A stretch of DNA of 64,000 bases, taken from contig JBCAQO010000005.1 in the NCBI GenBank assembly GCA_039111635.1, positions 62,001-126,000 of the forward strand, in the 5' to 3' direction. Shown piece by piece: positions 44,542 to 56,410 of the stretch. This stretch comes from Heterobasidion occidentale. Its lineage: Eukaryota; Basidiomycota; Agaricomycetes; Russulales; Bondarzewiaceae. The translations under genes were made by a program, and so were the position numbers. Within the stretch, counting starts at the first letter, position 1; each line of letters opens with the position of its first letter. The notes beneath the pieces were generated by a model. The model was not told the DNA's origin. It searched no databases and saw only the letters and a program-made list of their open reading frames with translations.

Positions 44542-47140
44542 ACACACTGCGAGCATCAAAGTTAGTAGTCGGGCCCCTTGAACGGCACATATGGTGAGTG
44601 GCCTGTTGGTTCCACACCGCTAATTGTATAAGACTCTTGATGAATACTTTGTACATTATCAGCTTCTCCTTCCTAGTTGTACTCGCACCGCAGGCGGCCA
44701 GCACATTGTTCCACGCGCTGCCCTCGCGTTTCTTGCGCATTCAAGGTTCCGCGCGCCGGCTTCACTTTTCTCGCACGTTATTCCCCCTTCCATCATTTAG
44801 CACTGTCACTTCGTGGATCCTATGGCGCAGGTGGGCCGAATTGGTTTGTCGTTGTCTCGCATTTTTGTATTGATTTCGATAGATTAAGCATTTACATACA
44901 TACCATCAGTTCTCATGTTGCTAGATATGAATAGATACCCCTTGCCGGCCATAGCTTGTGCTCGAAACTGGTGATGAATGGCTAGATAAGACTTGATGTG
45001 TATAGATCTACATATAAAATGAGGGAGGGGGCCATATATGTCACTCGATATCTAGATAGTTCATCAAAGTACCGAATCAATGCTCATAGATCTAGCTACA
45101 TGTGGATACATGTGGATCGAGGATCGGTCCAAATTTTCGATGAGCATCTATGTGGAATATCAAAGCACTATCATACATCTCGATAGATTTTCCTCGACGG
45201 GATTCTCACTGGGAATGAGCACCCATGGGGGATTGAACACAACAGCAGCAGTGCACACACACTACATGACACATGATCTGATTACTTGACCACTGCACCA
45301 AACAGGCTACAATACAATGGTCTGCTTGATAATACATATACGCATAAATCTGACTGGTGAATATTTCTAGACATTGCTTGGTAGACAAAAAATGGATTTT
45401 GAGTCACTCTCCACTCATTAAAGAGTGGTCTGGAAATGATGCACATTGACTGATCTTCCTAAATCAGGCTTTTATCTTTCAGTGACTGAGAACACGATAC
45501 ATATCCCCATAAATCTGACTTGTGAATAAATTTTTCTCAACATTGCTTGGTAGAGAAAAAAAATCAAATTTGGGTCACTTTCCGCTCATTAGGAAGTGAT
45601 CTGCAAATAAATGCACATTTGCTGATTCTCCTAAAGCAGGCTAATATCCTTCAGTGACTGGGAAGTGGCCTAAAATCAAAGTATCTTGTTTTCTCCAAGC
45701 AATGAGTACAAAATTCACGAAGTCGCATTTATGCAGATATGAGCAGACGGACATTCGACTGTAGATTAAATGTAAAACAACTCAGTTTCGGATGAGAATG
45801 AGGGAGCGGCCCGCCCGCTTGCCGCTCATTCTCCGAGGTGGGGAATATATTCTCGCTCACTTTTGACACTGTCTAATTTCAACGTTCATCTGCATCATCC
45901 CAAGATTTTTTGCCATCCAGCCTCGACAGCAAACATCATGCGATAACAATCTTGATGGTTTTCCCCCACTCGTCCGACACTTCTCATGCCAAAGTTGTCG
46001 TAGCCTCCGAGCTCTGTACACAAGCTTTTGCAGCAGTTCGTCCGACTGTTGCACGAGATAGGATCTATAGACCGTCCGGCAAGTCCAGTCTCCATCGTTT
46101 TCGACTCACGACTCTGTTTCTTCCTCGTTATGCTTACACCTTGACCGTCAGCTCGTTCGATTGTCTCCCGCCCTACTAACTGCGCATAGTTCCCTGACTT
46201 GAAGCTTCGATAGGCGGACACACGAATACCTTTATGAACGTGGACACATCCCTCTGACACTAATTCTCAAATTGATGCACGTATCCGCAGAGGTGTTCGC
46301 TTTCCGCCCACTCCATGTCTTCCATCTTTTTCGTATCCCACGCCCTACACTCCGACGCCCTGGAAATCGCACAAAGTAGGGAGAGATATTTAAAAGACTC
46401 GAATCAGTGCCGATGATTTCGAGAGATCAACGTCACCACACATTTAAGTACGTCTATTTGCGCCCAACACTGTCTATATACCATTGCGTCGACAGTTTCC
46501 CTTCCTGCTCATGCAATTCCACACAAAACGGCGTTCAAGATGTGCTGACCTTCCTAACTTGAGCCTGAAATCATGTTGATGAAGAGGCATGGAGACCCGT
46601 AAAGCTCAGATGTTTCAGGAGGGCAACGGTGTGAAATATTGAAGTGAGCTCCGTATATGCTTTGTCCTACATATGCACCTCCGCCGCTTGCGCACTCTGG
46701 CCCTACCCTGCCTGGCGCAGACGTGCCCAGACACTTTGTTCTAAAACTTAGTTACTCCTGAATTGAGCGCCATGAGTTCAAGCATGCTGTCGTTTTTTTG
46801 TTTGATTCTCCATTCTTGTTTACTTTATCCAACAAGCTCTTCCTGACTTCGTGATTCTTCCGACCAGCCCGATTGGTTTCGGATTAGTATGTAGGGAAGG
46901 CCTGGTCGTTTACATCGGTGTGTGTACGGCAGGTGCGGCGGATGCGGCGAGGCTGTGCACCGCATGGAACTATACGACGAGAGTGCGAGGTTGGTAGTGA
47001 GGTCATGGAAAGGGAAGCTTGCTACACGAGGCGGAACTGCGCGCGATCAACATCGTGGCTAGAGTACGTACCTCAATGCATACGTGCATCTGTACGGCGC
47101 TTAACTGCACCCTCTCAACCTCCATTTCCCCGCTCCCTCC
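44542..47140. other. Intergenic region: transposon right end, AT-rich repeats, promoter of the first helicase gene
   Basis: No gene supported. Two imperfect tandem copies of about 165 bp lie at 45328-45490 and 45494-45662. An open minus-strand stretch at 45895-46260 has no recognisable character. The last 150 bp before 47141 share GAGGCGGAACTGCG and a GGCGCTTAAC block with the flank of the second helicase gene, so promoter sequence was duplicated too. The right terminus of the DNA transposon was not located. Confidence 0.5.
45328..45662. repeat. Imperfect tandem duplication, unit about 165 bp
   Basis: Both units contain CATAAATCTGACT, CAACATTGCTTGGTAGA or close variants, GGTCACT/AGTCACT, a short palindrome (CCACTCATTAAAGAGTGG in the first), TGCACATT and TTCAGTGACTG. 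AT-rich; no coding potential. Confidence 0.75.
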
Positions 47141-50100
47141 ATGAGTGGAGACGACCTCAGAGCTGCAAAACTTCTCAAATTTCTCAAGGTCTTCATCGAT
47201 GGCGAACAACCTCTGGTCCAAAAGTTCAGCGCGCGCTTTTTCGAGGCTATCTGTGCCCAACGCGATGCGACATCCTGCATCAGCATGGTCACGTCTAGCA
47301 AACATGGACTTCAATGCATACAGATCGCAATGGGACTTGAGTTGACCCTGAACTTCTTCAACGGTCCTGCGACAGACCTGTTTAGGTATATTTCTACATC
47401 AGGTATCACCAAGGAGGGCAAAGGCAGCCTGACCAAGATAATCATGGCGATCGTCGAGCCGCCAGTATTCTTGTCGGGGTTCACGAAGGCATTCCGGGAT
47501 GGACAGTTGAGCGATGATGGACAGTTTGGATTTGCATGGCTACTCCTTCAGCTGATCTCGCTGCCCGGAGAATCGGCCATCCCTCATCGTGAGCTCGCTA
47601 AGAACCCCGCGATCTCCGCCGCCCTCCTTTCCTCCCCTCGTGACGATGTCCGTGAGCTTGCGACTCAGATCAAGAGCGCCCTCGACACGCTCCGCCTCGG
47701 GGTTTCAGGAGCTTCTGCAGGCGTCGACACATCACGCGGTCCAGGTGGGCGACACGACAACGACTTTGCAGACTTCCGCGCAATCGCGATCCTCCCGACC
47801 GCAGACGAACTCTCATGCTCGTACGCGTCATTCCTCCGTCCGAGTGCCGCTCTCGAAGATCCAGAGACGGCAGAACTACGCGTTGCTACGCATCTCGACA
47901 ACCAATTCCGCTTGCTCAGGGAGGACATGCTGTATGAGATGCGCGATGAGCTTTCCATTGCTCTTGGGAAGAAGAAGGGGAAGTTTCGCGGACTCACCAT
48001 TGATGGCCTCACTCTCCTTGGGGTTCATTGCCAGTCATCTGAGGACAAGGCGTGCAAGTGGGGTATTACGCTGAAGAGTCACAAGGATCTTTACTGGTTC
48101 AAGAAAGTCAAGCCGGAGGCCCGCCTTGCGCATCTCCGCAAAAACAAGAAAATATTCCGACACCAGTCAATGACGTGTCTCATCGTCGATGGAGATATTG
48201 TCGCGTTTCCGACAGTTAATCGAGAAGAAACACTGCTCGCGAAGGATCCACCCGTGATCGTGGTTCAGCTCGAGGATGCAGCGAGCACCACTCATGCTCT
48301 CCTAAAGCTTCAGACATCCAAGCACATCAAACTACTTCAAATTGATACTGCCGTCTTCGCATACGAACCCGTCCTGACTGCGCTGAAGGAGAAGCAAGGA
48401 CTGCCTTTTGCACCCGAACTGCTATTTTGGAACGATCAGAGCCAGTTGAGGTCTCTCTCTGACTCGCCATCGCATATTGTCGAGGCTCTTCGAAGGAATC
48501 CTTCCCAAAATCTTCAAGAGTACCTCAACACACCAAACCCTATTGTTCTCGACGAGGCGCAGTCTGCGTCTCTCTTTCGGGTCTTACACAGAGAGTCTCG
48601 TTGATACAAGGGCCTCCAGGTACGAATACGCATTGTCCCATCGTTTTCGCGACTGTAAATGCATTCTTTAGGTACCGGCAAATCGTTCATCGGCGCGCTT
48701 CTTGCTAAGGCACTTCACGACTTTTCCTCTGGTACCATTCTGGTGGTATGCTATACGAATCACGCCCTTGATCAATTCCTCGAGGATCTCTTGAAGATTG
48801 ACATTCCCGAATCAAGTATCGTCCGTTTGGGCGGTAAGTCAACAACAATGACGGCCTCTTTAGCATTGAGAATGCAGACGAAGGTCACTCGATTGAATCG
48901 AGCTGATTGGGCTGGGATCAATAGCATGCGATCCGAAGCTAGTGGACTGCGTGTACACCTGGAGAACAGCTTTCAAGCCTACACATCGGTCAGCTCGAAC
49001 ATCACGAATATCCTGGATCATCTTTGTTCTAGCTTCGATAAACGGCCGTACTTTGCTGCGTTCTGCGTCCCGGAGTCGGATGATGGGATGTACACAATCG
49101 GGCGGAGCGGCAGAGATGTCAGGCCGGATTATCTCCTCGATCGTTGGTCCAAGGGCCAAAATGCAGGGGTGTACATGAATGCTGCCAACGTTGTCAATGC
49201 GGCAAAGATCTGGCGAATGTCTCTCATTGAACGGCAGGCAGAACTTTCTCGATGGCAAGGAGACATGCTCAAGGAACACGCTGATGTTGTATCGACTGCT
49301 GGAAGGGAGTACAACCAATGCCTGGCGCGGATTGACGCCAAGTTTGCGGAGAGTGACACTGCAGTCCTGCAAAGTAAGCGCATCATTGGATGCACGACCA
49401 CTGCGGCGGCGAAATATCGTGAGCAGATCAATGCTGCGCGTCCAAGCATCGTTTTGGTGGAAGAAGCAGGAGAAATTCTCGAGTCGCACATCCTCACAGC
49501 TCTCAGTGCGAATACAAGGCAGCTTATTCTCATCGGAGATCACAAGTGCGTTTTTCAATCTGAGATTTTTCCGTGCTTTCTGTGTTTAAGTCTGTCTAGG
49601 CAGCTGCGCCCAAAGGTGAACAACTACAACCTTACGGTCGAAAAGGGCGACGGATTGGATCTCAATCGATCTCTCTTCGAGCGTCTCGTGTTGAAAAGAT
49701 ATCCACACAAGACACTACGTCAACAACACAGGATGCAGCCCGAAATATCGGACCTTGTCCGGAAATTGACGTACCCTGACCTCCTGGATGCTGACCGAAC
49801 GAAGAGTCGTCCGAATCTACGGGGCGTCCAAGACAACGTCGTATTTATCAACCATGACAAACCCGAGGACGGGCTTCCGCAGCTTCCAGAGCAGGACGAC
49901 ATGGCTGCGAAAGCCTCGAAACAAAACACGTATGTCCCTAGACAATGCTGTGATTAAGCAGATTGCTAATGCTATCGAAATAGTTTCGAGGTGAATCTAG
50001 TTTTGAAGATCGTCCGGTATCTAGGGCAGCAAGGCTACGGAACCAATCAACTAGTAATTTTAACACCATATCTTGGCCAGCTTCGTGCGTTGCAGCTGGC

Positions 50101-51780
50101 GATGAAGGACAACGATCCTCTGCTAAATGATTTAGACTCGTTTGACCTCATCCGTGCCGGGCTGTTCTCTCCAGCGTCCACGAGGCATACACGGACTCCC
50201 ATTCGACTTGCAACAATAGGTATGATCTATTTTCACCTCGCATTTTCATATCAAGCTTGACTAAACACAACGCGCATATAGATAACTACCAGGGGGAAGA
50301 AAGCGATATCGTGATAATCTCTCTTACGAGGAGCAATACGAGCCATGACATCGGGTTCATGTCTTCTCCGGAGCGCCTGACTGTCCTGCTCTCTCGTGCA
50401 CGGGATGCGCTGATCATGGTCGGCAATGCGGACACTTTCATGCAGGCTCGAAAAGGCAGCGAATCTTGGAAGATGCTGCTGAGCTCGCTCAAAAGCAAAG
50501 GCCATATCTACGAAGGTTTCCCAGCAAAATGCGAGCAGCACCCAGATCAAACCATGCTCCTGAGATGTGCTGAAGACTTTGACAAGAACTGCCCACAAGG
50601 GAGGTGCCGACAACCTTGGTGCGTTAGAATTGTTACACGTTTATTTGATGACTGACGGATGATTGACACTTACCGTGTTTGCTGCAGCGGCGTCATGCTA
50701 CAATGCGGCATCCATGTCTGCACCCTCACATGCCATCCGCGTTCAGACCATTCCGGTATGCACTGTGAGGTCGTCGTTGACTCATTCTGTCCAAAGAAGC
50801 ATCCATGGAGCTATACTTGCCATCAGGGCCCGCCCATCTCCTGTGCCAAGTGTGATGATGCTGCTAGGCTTGAAGAGCCTAAACGCCAGGAGCAAGAGGA
50901 AGCATTCCAGCGGGCCTTCCGTGCAAATCGACTGGCCGAGATCAACGAACAAGTTACCCGTGACAGGGAATCCACGCTGCGAAGCGTCACTACTTCACCA
51001 TCTTCTCTTCACCTCTCTAGATTGCCGACTCACGTTGCTAAGCCACCTTCGAGTTCAACCTCGGGTCCGATCGAAGCGTCAAAGCGCATTGCTACGACAT
51101 CTTCGAGGTCGACCTCTGCTAGCAGCTCACCATTGCAGCACATGTCTCCGACCTCACAAGCATTGTCTCCCCCTCTTAAACCCGAAACTGAACCCTACAC
51201 TGAACCGGCATCGCGCTGGATCCAGAATGCAATCGACAAAGCAAAGAAAAACGATACCGCGAGACGCGGACTACCTCCCACCCTTAAACCCGAAACTAAA
51301 CCCGAAATCAAACCCGACCCTGAACCGGTATCGCGTTGGACCCAGCATGCAATAGACACATCAAAGAAAAAGGATGAAGCGAGACGTGCACAGCAGGAAG
51401 AAATGGCGGCGCGAGAACGTCAGGCTGCCGGCATGGCGACGCAGCAGGCAGAGCACAGAGCGCGTCACGCGCAAGTGGAAGCGAAGATTGCTGAGCGGAC
51501 ATCCGGGTCTCAGCGCCAGGCGCAGCTGGAAACGAGGATTCCCGAGAGGATATCCGATTCTCAGGGCCAAGATCGCCACCGCGAGTGGATTGAGCGTGAA
51601 GCAAGGATGCGAGAGTGGAGGCAAACAGAGGCGAAATTCGCGAGAAGTGCCACTGACCGGGAATCGGAACGAAAGGAGGCAAGACAAAGAGAGGAGGAGA
51701 GGAAGCGTCGAGAGGAAGCGCAGACTACGGTCTCCAAGAAAGGATTGCTTTCTACACTGTTTGGCGGCTGGTTCAGATGA
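47141..51780 (+). CDS. NFX1/ZNFX1-like superfamily 1 helicase, paralogue A (no AAA+ modules)
   Basis: RNA-helicase-type ATPase; relatives are ZNFX1 and fission yeast Hrr1, which act in small-RNA silencing. The start MSGDDLRAAKLLKF at 47141 aligns with paralogue B. An N-terminal domain of about 400 residues (GGRHDNDFADFRAIAILPT, DNQFRLLREDMLYEM) leads to the Q motif IVLDEAQSASL and Walker A GPPGTGKS, split by intron 48620-48671. Then VVCYTNHALDQFLEDLL, VLVEEAGEILE (motif II), LIGDHK-QLRP, LRQQHRMQPEI, DNYQGEESDIVIISLTRSN and SPERLTVLLSRARDA follow. NFX1-type Cys/His clusters come next (CGIHVCTLTCHPRSDH, HCEVVVDSFC, CAKC). The C-terminal quarter is a charged coiled coil ending LLSTLFGGWFR at 51780. 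One apparent single-base deletion near 48577 lies just before Walker A. Without it the gene would be intact. Confidence 0.82.
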
Positions 51781-52979
51781 CAGCTCGTTGGGTTTTCTAT
51801 CGCTGGATTTGTAGTCGCGATGTAAGCATTGTGTCTGGCCAAAAAGCAGTGTGCAGCAAAGCCGAAGTGATGTGGAACTCTCTCATCCTGCCCATAGCTG
51901 TCTATGATCTATTGCGGCTTTTCATGTTCAACATTAGCACTGAAGTCGCTTCTGGCATGAAGCCTGGATGACACTGACGAGACGAGATTCGCAACTTACT
52001 ACTAATGCATTGAAGGCCTTCCAGCTTGTTGATACTCTTGCTAGCCCGTTGTTACCACGGCATCCGACAGTTTCTATTGTTGAACCACGAAGTTTGGGCA
52101 GTACGAAGAAATTATTGTCATCGTGCGCCCGAGTCAAACTCAGAAGAGTGTATGAGCAGTATCGCAGAATGCTCCGACGATCACATGAGTCATGGTTCAC
52201 GCGGAGAAGTAGAAATAAGCCCAAGAAGCCTACCAACAGTGAATCAGTTGACACTGTGCATGACTATGGGCGGAAAGATGAAAGGACTCAACAGACTCAG
52301 AACAGGGTGGTTGTTTTATGGAGGAGATTCGGGAAAAGATTATAGATTTATGGCGGGCCGGTTGCTAAGCACGAGTACAGACCTTGACCGGTTGATAGTT
52401 TTAATGAGAGCAAGTTCAAAGAAATTGCGCAAGCAAATATGTACACAAGCCTGCGCATGGAGATGGTTCAGACCACAACGCATTTGCCACTTGACCAGCT
52501 TGACTAATGACCACTGCTGCGACAGTGCAGACACGCATCGTCCAATCCAGGGAAATGTTCGGATATCTTCGAGCTCCCAAGCATACTGGGAGTTTTGCGG
52601 GCCGCCATGGTTTCATATACGGAATCGTTTGCTAGGAACTGACTCTGGAGCTCACGGTCACTTCTATCTCACTGTCATTTGACCGGTTGACCTTGCTCTT
52701 CATGGTCTTGCACTAAGCCCTAATCTCGGAGGGCATGTTGTGCACATGGCCATGTTAGAAATATTGCTGGATCTGACATGGGCTCCGACTAGAGTTTGGC
52801 TAGATTGTCACCAGCTGTCGGAGTCTGTCTTCTTGCATTTCTACCGGAATACTTGACCCATGATGCCTCTTCGGTCCTAATACTGAGTCGCCAGGACGTA
52901 TGGAGCCTTCTAGCTCAACGAAGAAGGATGTATAAGAAGACCAAATTGAGAAGCAAACTCACTGATCGATATACCCGCC
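51781..52979. other. Intergenic region, no gene recognised
   Basis: Open stretches on the plus strand (for example 52026-52682) lack start context, splice sites or domain-like sequence. The final part should contain the pectin lyase promoter. Confidence 0.4.
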
Positions 52980-55072
52980 ATGATGTTTCGACCGGCTCTC
53001 ACCTTAGCTCTCGTTGCAGCTGCATCGCTGTTTCCGAAAACTCGTGCCGTGGGCACGCCCTTCGGCCTGGCAGTTGGCACGACTGGCGGCGGTAGCGCTA
53101 CCGCTCAGACTCCAAGTTCTAACGCAGAGCTAGCGTCTTGGTTGAGCGACAGTACTGCTCGCGTCATTGTCCTAACGTCCGTTTACGACTTCACAAATGA
53201 AGATGGGACCGCTACTGGCACTGCTTGCAAGCCTTGGACCTGCTCTCCAAATCCTCAAGTAATTGCGCTTTCACGTGGCACGTCAATTCGACTCTGATGC
53301 CTTATAAACTCTAGCTGGCCATCGACGCCAACAGTTGGTGTGAAAACTACGAGCCGAGTGCAGCTAAAACAACTGGCAAGTCACCAGCTCTGCATGCTGT
53401 GCCTTCGTCTTCTCTAAAACGCTTCTAGTGACTTACGAGGTCGCCGGAACAAATCCCCTCAAGGTCGGCAACAACAAGACGCTCCTCGGCAAGGGTAGCA
53501 ACGCCGGAATGTCAGTGCTTCGGCCCCCATATCTTGACGCTACCTTCTTATAACTGTCTCTAGCAAAGGCAAAGGCCTGAAGATTACCGGCGGAAACAAC
53601 ATTATCATTCAAAATATCAAGATCACGGATATCAATGCTCAATTTGTTTGGGTACGTTTCACTGTCGTCGGGCGAATAGTTTTCCGCCTAACCTAGTCTT
53701 CACAGGGCGGGGTAAGTCACTGTTTCGCACGCGCTCACAGCGTTGGTCGTTACAATTCCTGTAAAGGATGCCCTTCAAATCGATGGAGGTAGCAATATTT
53801 GGGTAAGTCTCGTTGAATATCTACGCTTTCCAATCATCTGGAACTCACTGTATTTTTCTAAGATTGATCACAACTACGTAAGGTTCATATATTTGAGTGG
53901 CTGCCTATCCATTTATACTCGGTCAAAAGTTCCAACACATCGGCAGGCAAATGGTCGTGACTGTAGGCACCATCCATCCATCTAGCTACGATCTTGCCCT
54001 GCTGACTATTGCATGTGATAGGGTTATGGCGCCGTCACTAAAACCACCGTTCGTCAACAAATGTGTTCTTCGAAGAACATCTGACCGTATGGTTTTGTGA
54101 TAGTTCTCCAACAACGTCTTCAATGGAGAAGGGACGTACTCGGCCACCTGCAACGGAGAACACTATTGGGTATCCTCAGGTCACCTGATTCTTGTATATT
54201 CCATTAACACTGCGTCGCAGGTTGCTCTCTTTACGGGTGCCGGCGACCAAATTACTTTGGCCCAGAACTAGTAAGATATCAATACTGCATACTGAATGGC
54301 GCTGACATTCTGTGCATTGTAGCTTTTACAAGTTTGTTGCTTGCAAAAAAGCATCGATATAATCAGGCAAGTGACGCTCTCCTACAGGAGCAGTGGTCGT
54401 GGACCCCACGTCGGCGGTACAAGCGGATATTACCAGGACGTCCATATCTACAACAACGTAAGCGATCCCGCTACTCTGCGCATGGTTGTCTCATCGACCA
54501 TTTGATGTCAGTACTTTGGTAGGGGCAACCTTGATTGATTGTTGGATATCCAACGTTGGTTCACCTCCCTTCAGTTTCCGTTGATGGTCATGCCATCGAC
54601 CCTCAAGTTGGATCGAAGGTTCTCGTTGAGGGCAATTACTTCAATACCGTACGATGTCACCTCTCCCCTCCACTTACTGATTGCTGACTACGTATACACC
54701 AAGGTGACTACTCCACTTCTAAGTGATGCTGGGCAAGCTTTCGCGCCAACCACTTCCACGCAAGCGGCCAGCTGCTCCTCGCCTCTAGGGCGCAACTGTG
54801 TAGTCAATACTCTGTGAATAGCTGCATCATCTGGAATATGAGCCATAGCTGACTGTAAGGGTAGGCTGTCGTCTGGGTCGTTGGCGACGGGAACAGATAC
54901 CAGCACTCTGAACGGTTTCACTGCCGTGCGTCGCTATCTCCTTTGTTTATTGATTTCGTCATTGACAATTCTGTATTATATTCAGTCTACGTACAAGTCT
55001 ACCACGCCCATGTCAGCTTCGGATGCGGCCACTTATGTCCAGGCGAATGCGGGAGTCGGCATCATCAATTGA
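52980..55072 (+). CDS. Secreted pectin lyase, polysaccharide lyase family 1
   Basis: Cleaves pectin by beta-elimination outside the cell. The signal peptide MMFRPALTLALVAAASLFPKTRA starts at 52980 and is followed by VGTPFGLAVGTTGGG. About ten small exons then carry the right-handed beta-helix: LASWLSDSTARVIVLTSVYD, GNNKTLLGKGSNAG, IIIQNIKITDINAQFVWGG, GDALQIDGGSNIW, IDHNYF, IGRQMVVT, NVFNGEG...ATCNGEHYW, SGRGPHVGG and KVLVEGNYFN. The end reads NCVVNTL, then across an intron (54813-54865) to SSGSLATGTDTSTLNGFTA and MSASDAATYVQANAGVGIIN, stop 55070-55072. The IGRQ and GR(G/S)PHVGG motifs favour pectin lyase over calcium-dependent pectate lyase. No disabling lesion found. It lies between the two helicase paralogues and is unrelated to them. 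Confidence 0.85.
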
Positions 55073-56410
55073 TGTAGTTTTGATTGTGTGTAACACTGAG
55101 CGAATGCGAAGCAAGGGCGCTGGAGCGTCTACCGAGGTAAATGTAAAGACTGTTATATTGCTTATCAGACGAAATCAGAGTATGAACATATGCAACCTAC
55201 ACCCCCTGAGCGCCTGAGCTCTGAATCTCAATACAAACTCCCAGAACTCAATGAAGCTATGACAAAATCACTGAAGCCTCTCATTGCATCGGTTCTGCAT
55301 CCTTGAGACTCGATTATACTGATCGTGAGCTCTCGCTATTAGTGTCCACATCCATTTCGGCATTATCAGCGATATACATGGAGCCGAAACGAGAATAAAC
55401 GGAAGGTTGCTATAAACCGTTTCGCGCACCCCAGATAACACATATTGCCTCGCTGAGGGTTGGCCGATGCAATTTATCTACGCCATCCCCGCGCAAGGTC
55501 AACGACGATTGCGGCAGACGGCGGCACTTAGCCAATCGGAGACTTACGGAGATTACCACGTGCACATTTGGCACCGTCTCCAGACTGTCTCCAGCTGTCT
55601 CTCTCAAATTCTTCCTTGTGTTCCAACGACGCGACACAGCTCTACACCTTTTTAATCACTCTCATGTTTCTCAGCAATGCCCATACTCTTCATGATCATT
55701 TGTTTTTGACTCAACTTTTTCTATTCTGTGGAAAGCACGTCATTTTAGTCGTAAGAAGATGTATGCTTCTTTCAGGGCTTCGTCATTCTACTGTCGTGCC
55801 TCGACCCCTTCCTCCCTCCCCTCCTTTACAAGGGGCCCTTGATTCAGAAATCTACTTAATCTAGACAAGTCAGCTATGTCCGCCTCTGACTCGGTCTGAG
55901 AACGTTCCAGAACAGCACATATCGCGACTTTACACCTTTTGAAAAAGTACACACGCATCGTGTCTGCCCGTGCACGCGACGTCTTCATGAAGCCAGCGAT
56001 GGGTGTTGCATCAAAGCTAAGACAATACGAAGAGGGGTTCAAGCAGCAATGTATTGTGATAAAGGAATGGACAAAATACTCCGTTTTAGGGCAGCTGGTG
56101 TCGAGGCGCAATGTCCGCCCTCGCATTCGCTTCAGGGTTGGAGCTTGGAGGCGCACGGGGTGCGTTGACTGTTGTGCCATCCTTCACGCCAGAACTCATG
56201 TACTCTGCTATCTTTTTTTCCATCTCGGATATGCGGAACGAATAGGCTCTAGAACGTCGATGATTCCGATGTGATATTTGGGACGAGTGAGAATCGAGGG
56301 AAGTTGGCGGCATGAGGCGGAACTGCGGAAATATCTCATATGGGTCCATATCTGGTTGCGTCTGCCCGGCGCTTAACCGCTTTCTTTCGATCTCCATCCT
56401 CTTCTGCCTC
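55073..56410. other. Intergenic region before the second helicase gene
   Basis: No supported gene; overlapping open stretches at 55788-56274 on both strands look like shadows. Bases 56290-56410 resemble the 5' flank of the first helicase gene (GAGGCGGAACTGCG, CGGCGCTTAAC) and probably contain the promoter and 5' UTR. Confidence 0.45.

Noticed and set aside
48570..48600. Programmed -1 frameshift site in helicase A
   Set aside because: No X XXY YYZ heptamer in the zero frame and no obvious downstream pseudoknot; a lost base explains it more simply.
48860..49558. 232-codon minus-strand ORF
   Set aside because: Antisense of the helicase core exon, which carries all helicase motifs on the plus strand; the same applies to 58215-58901.
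52026..52682. 218-codon plus-strand ORF between helicase A and pectin lyase
   Set aside because: No start context, no domain-like sequence and several overlapping ORFs of equal quality in other frames.
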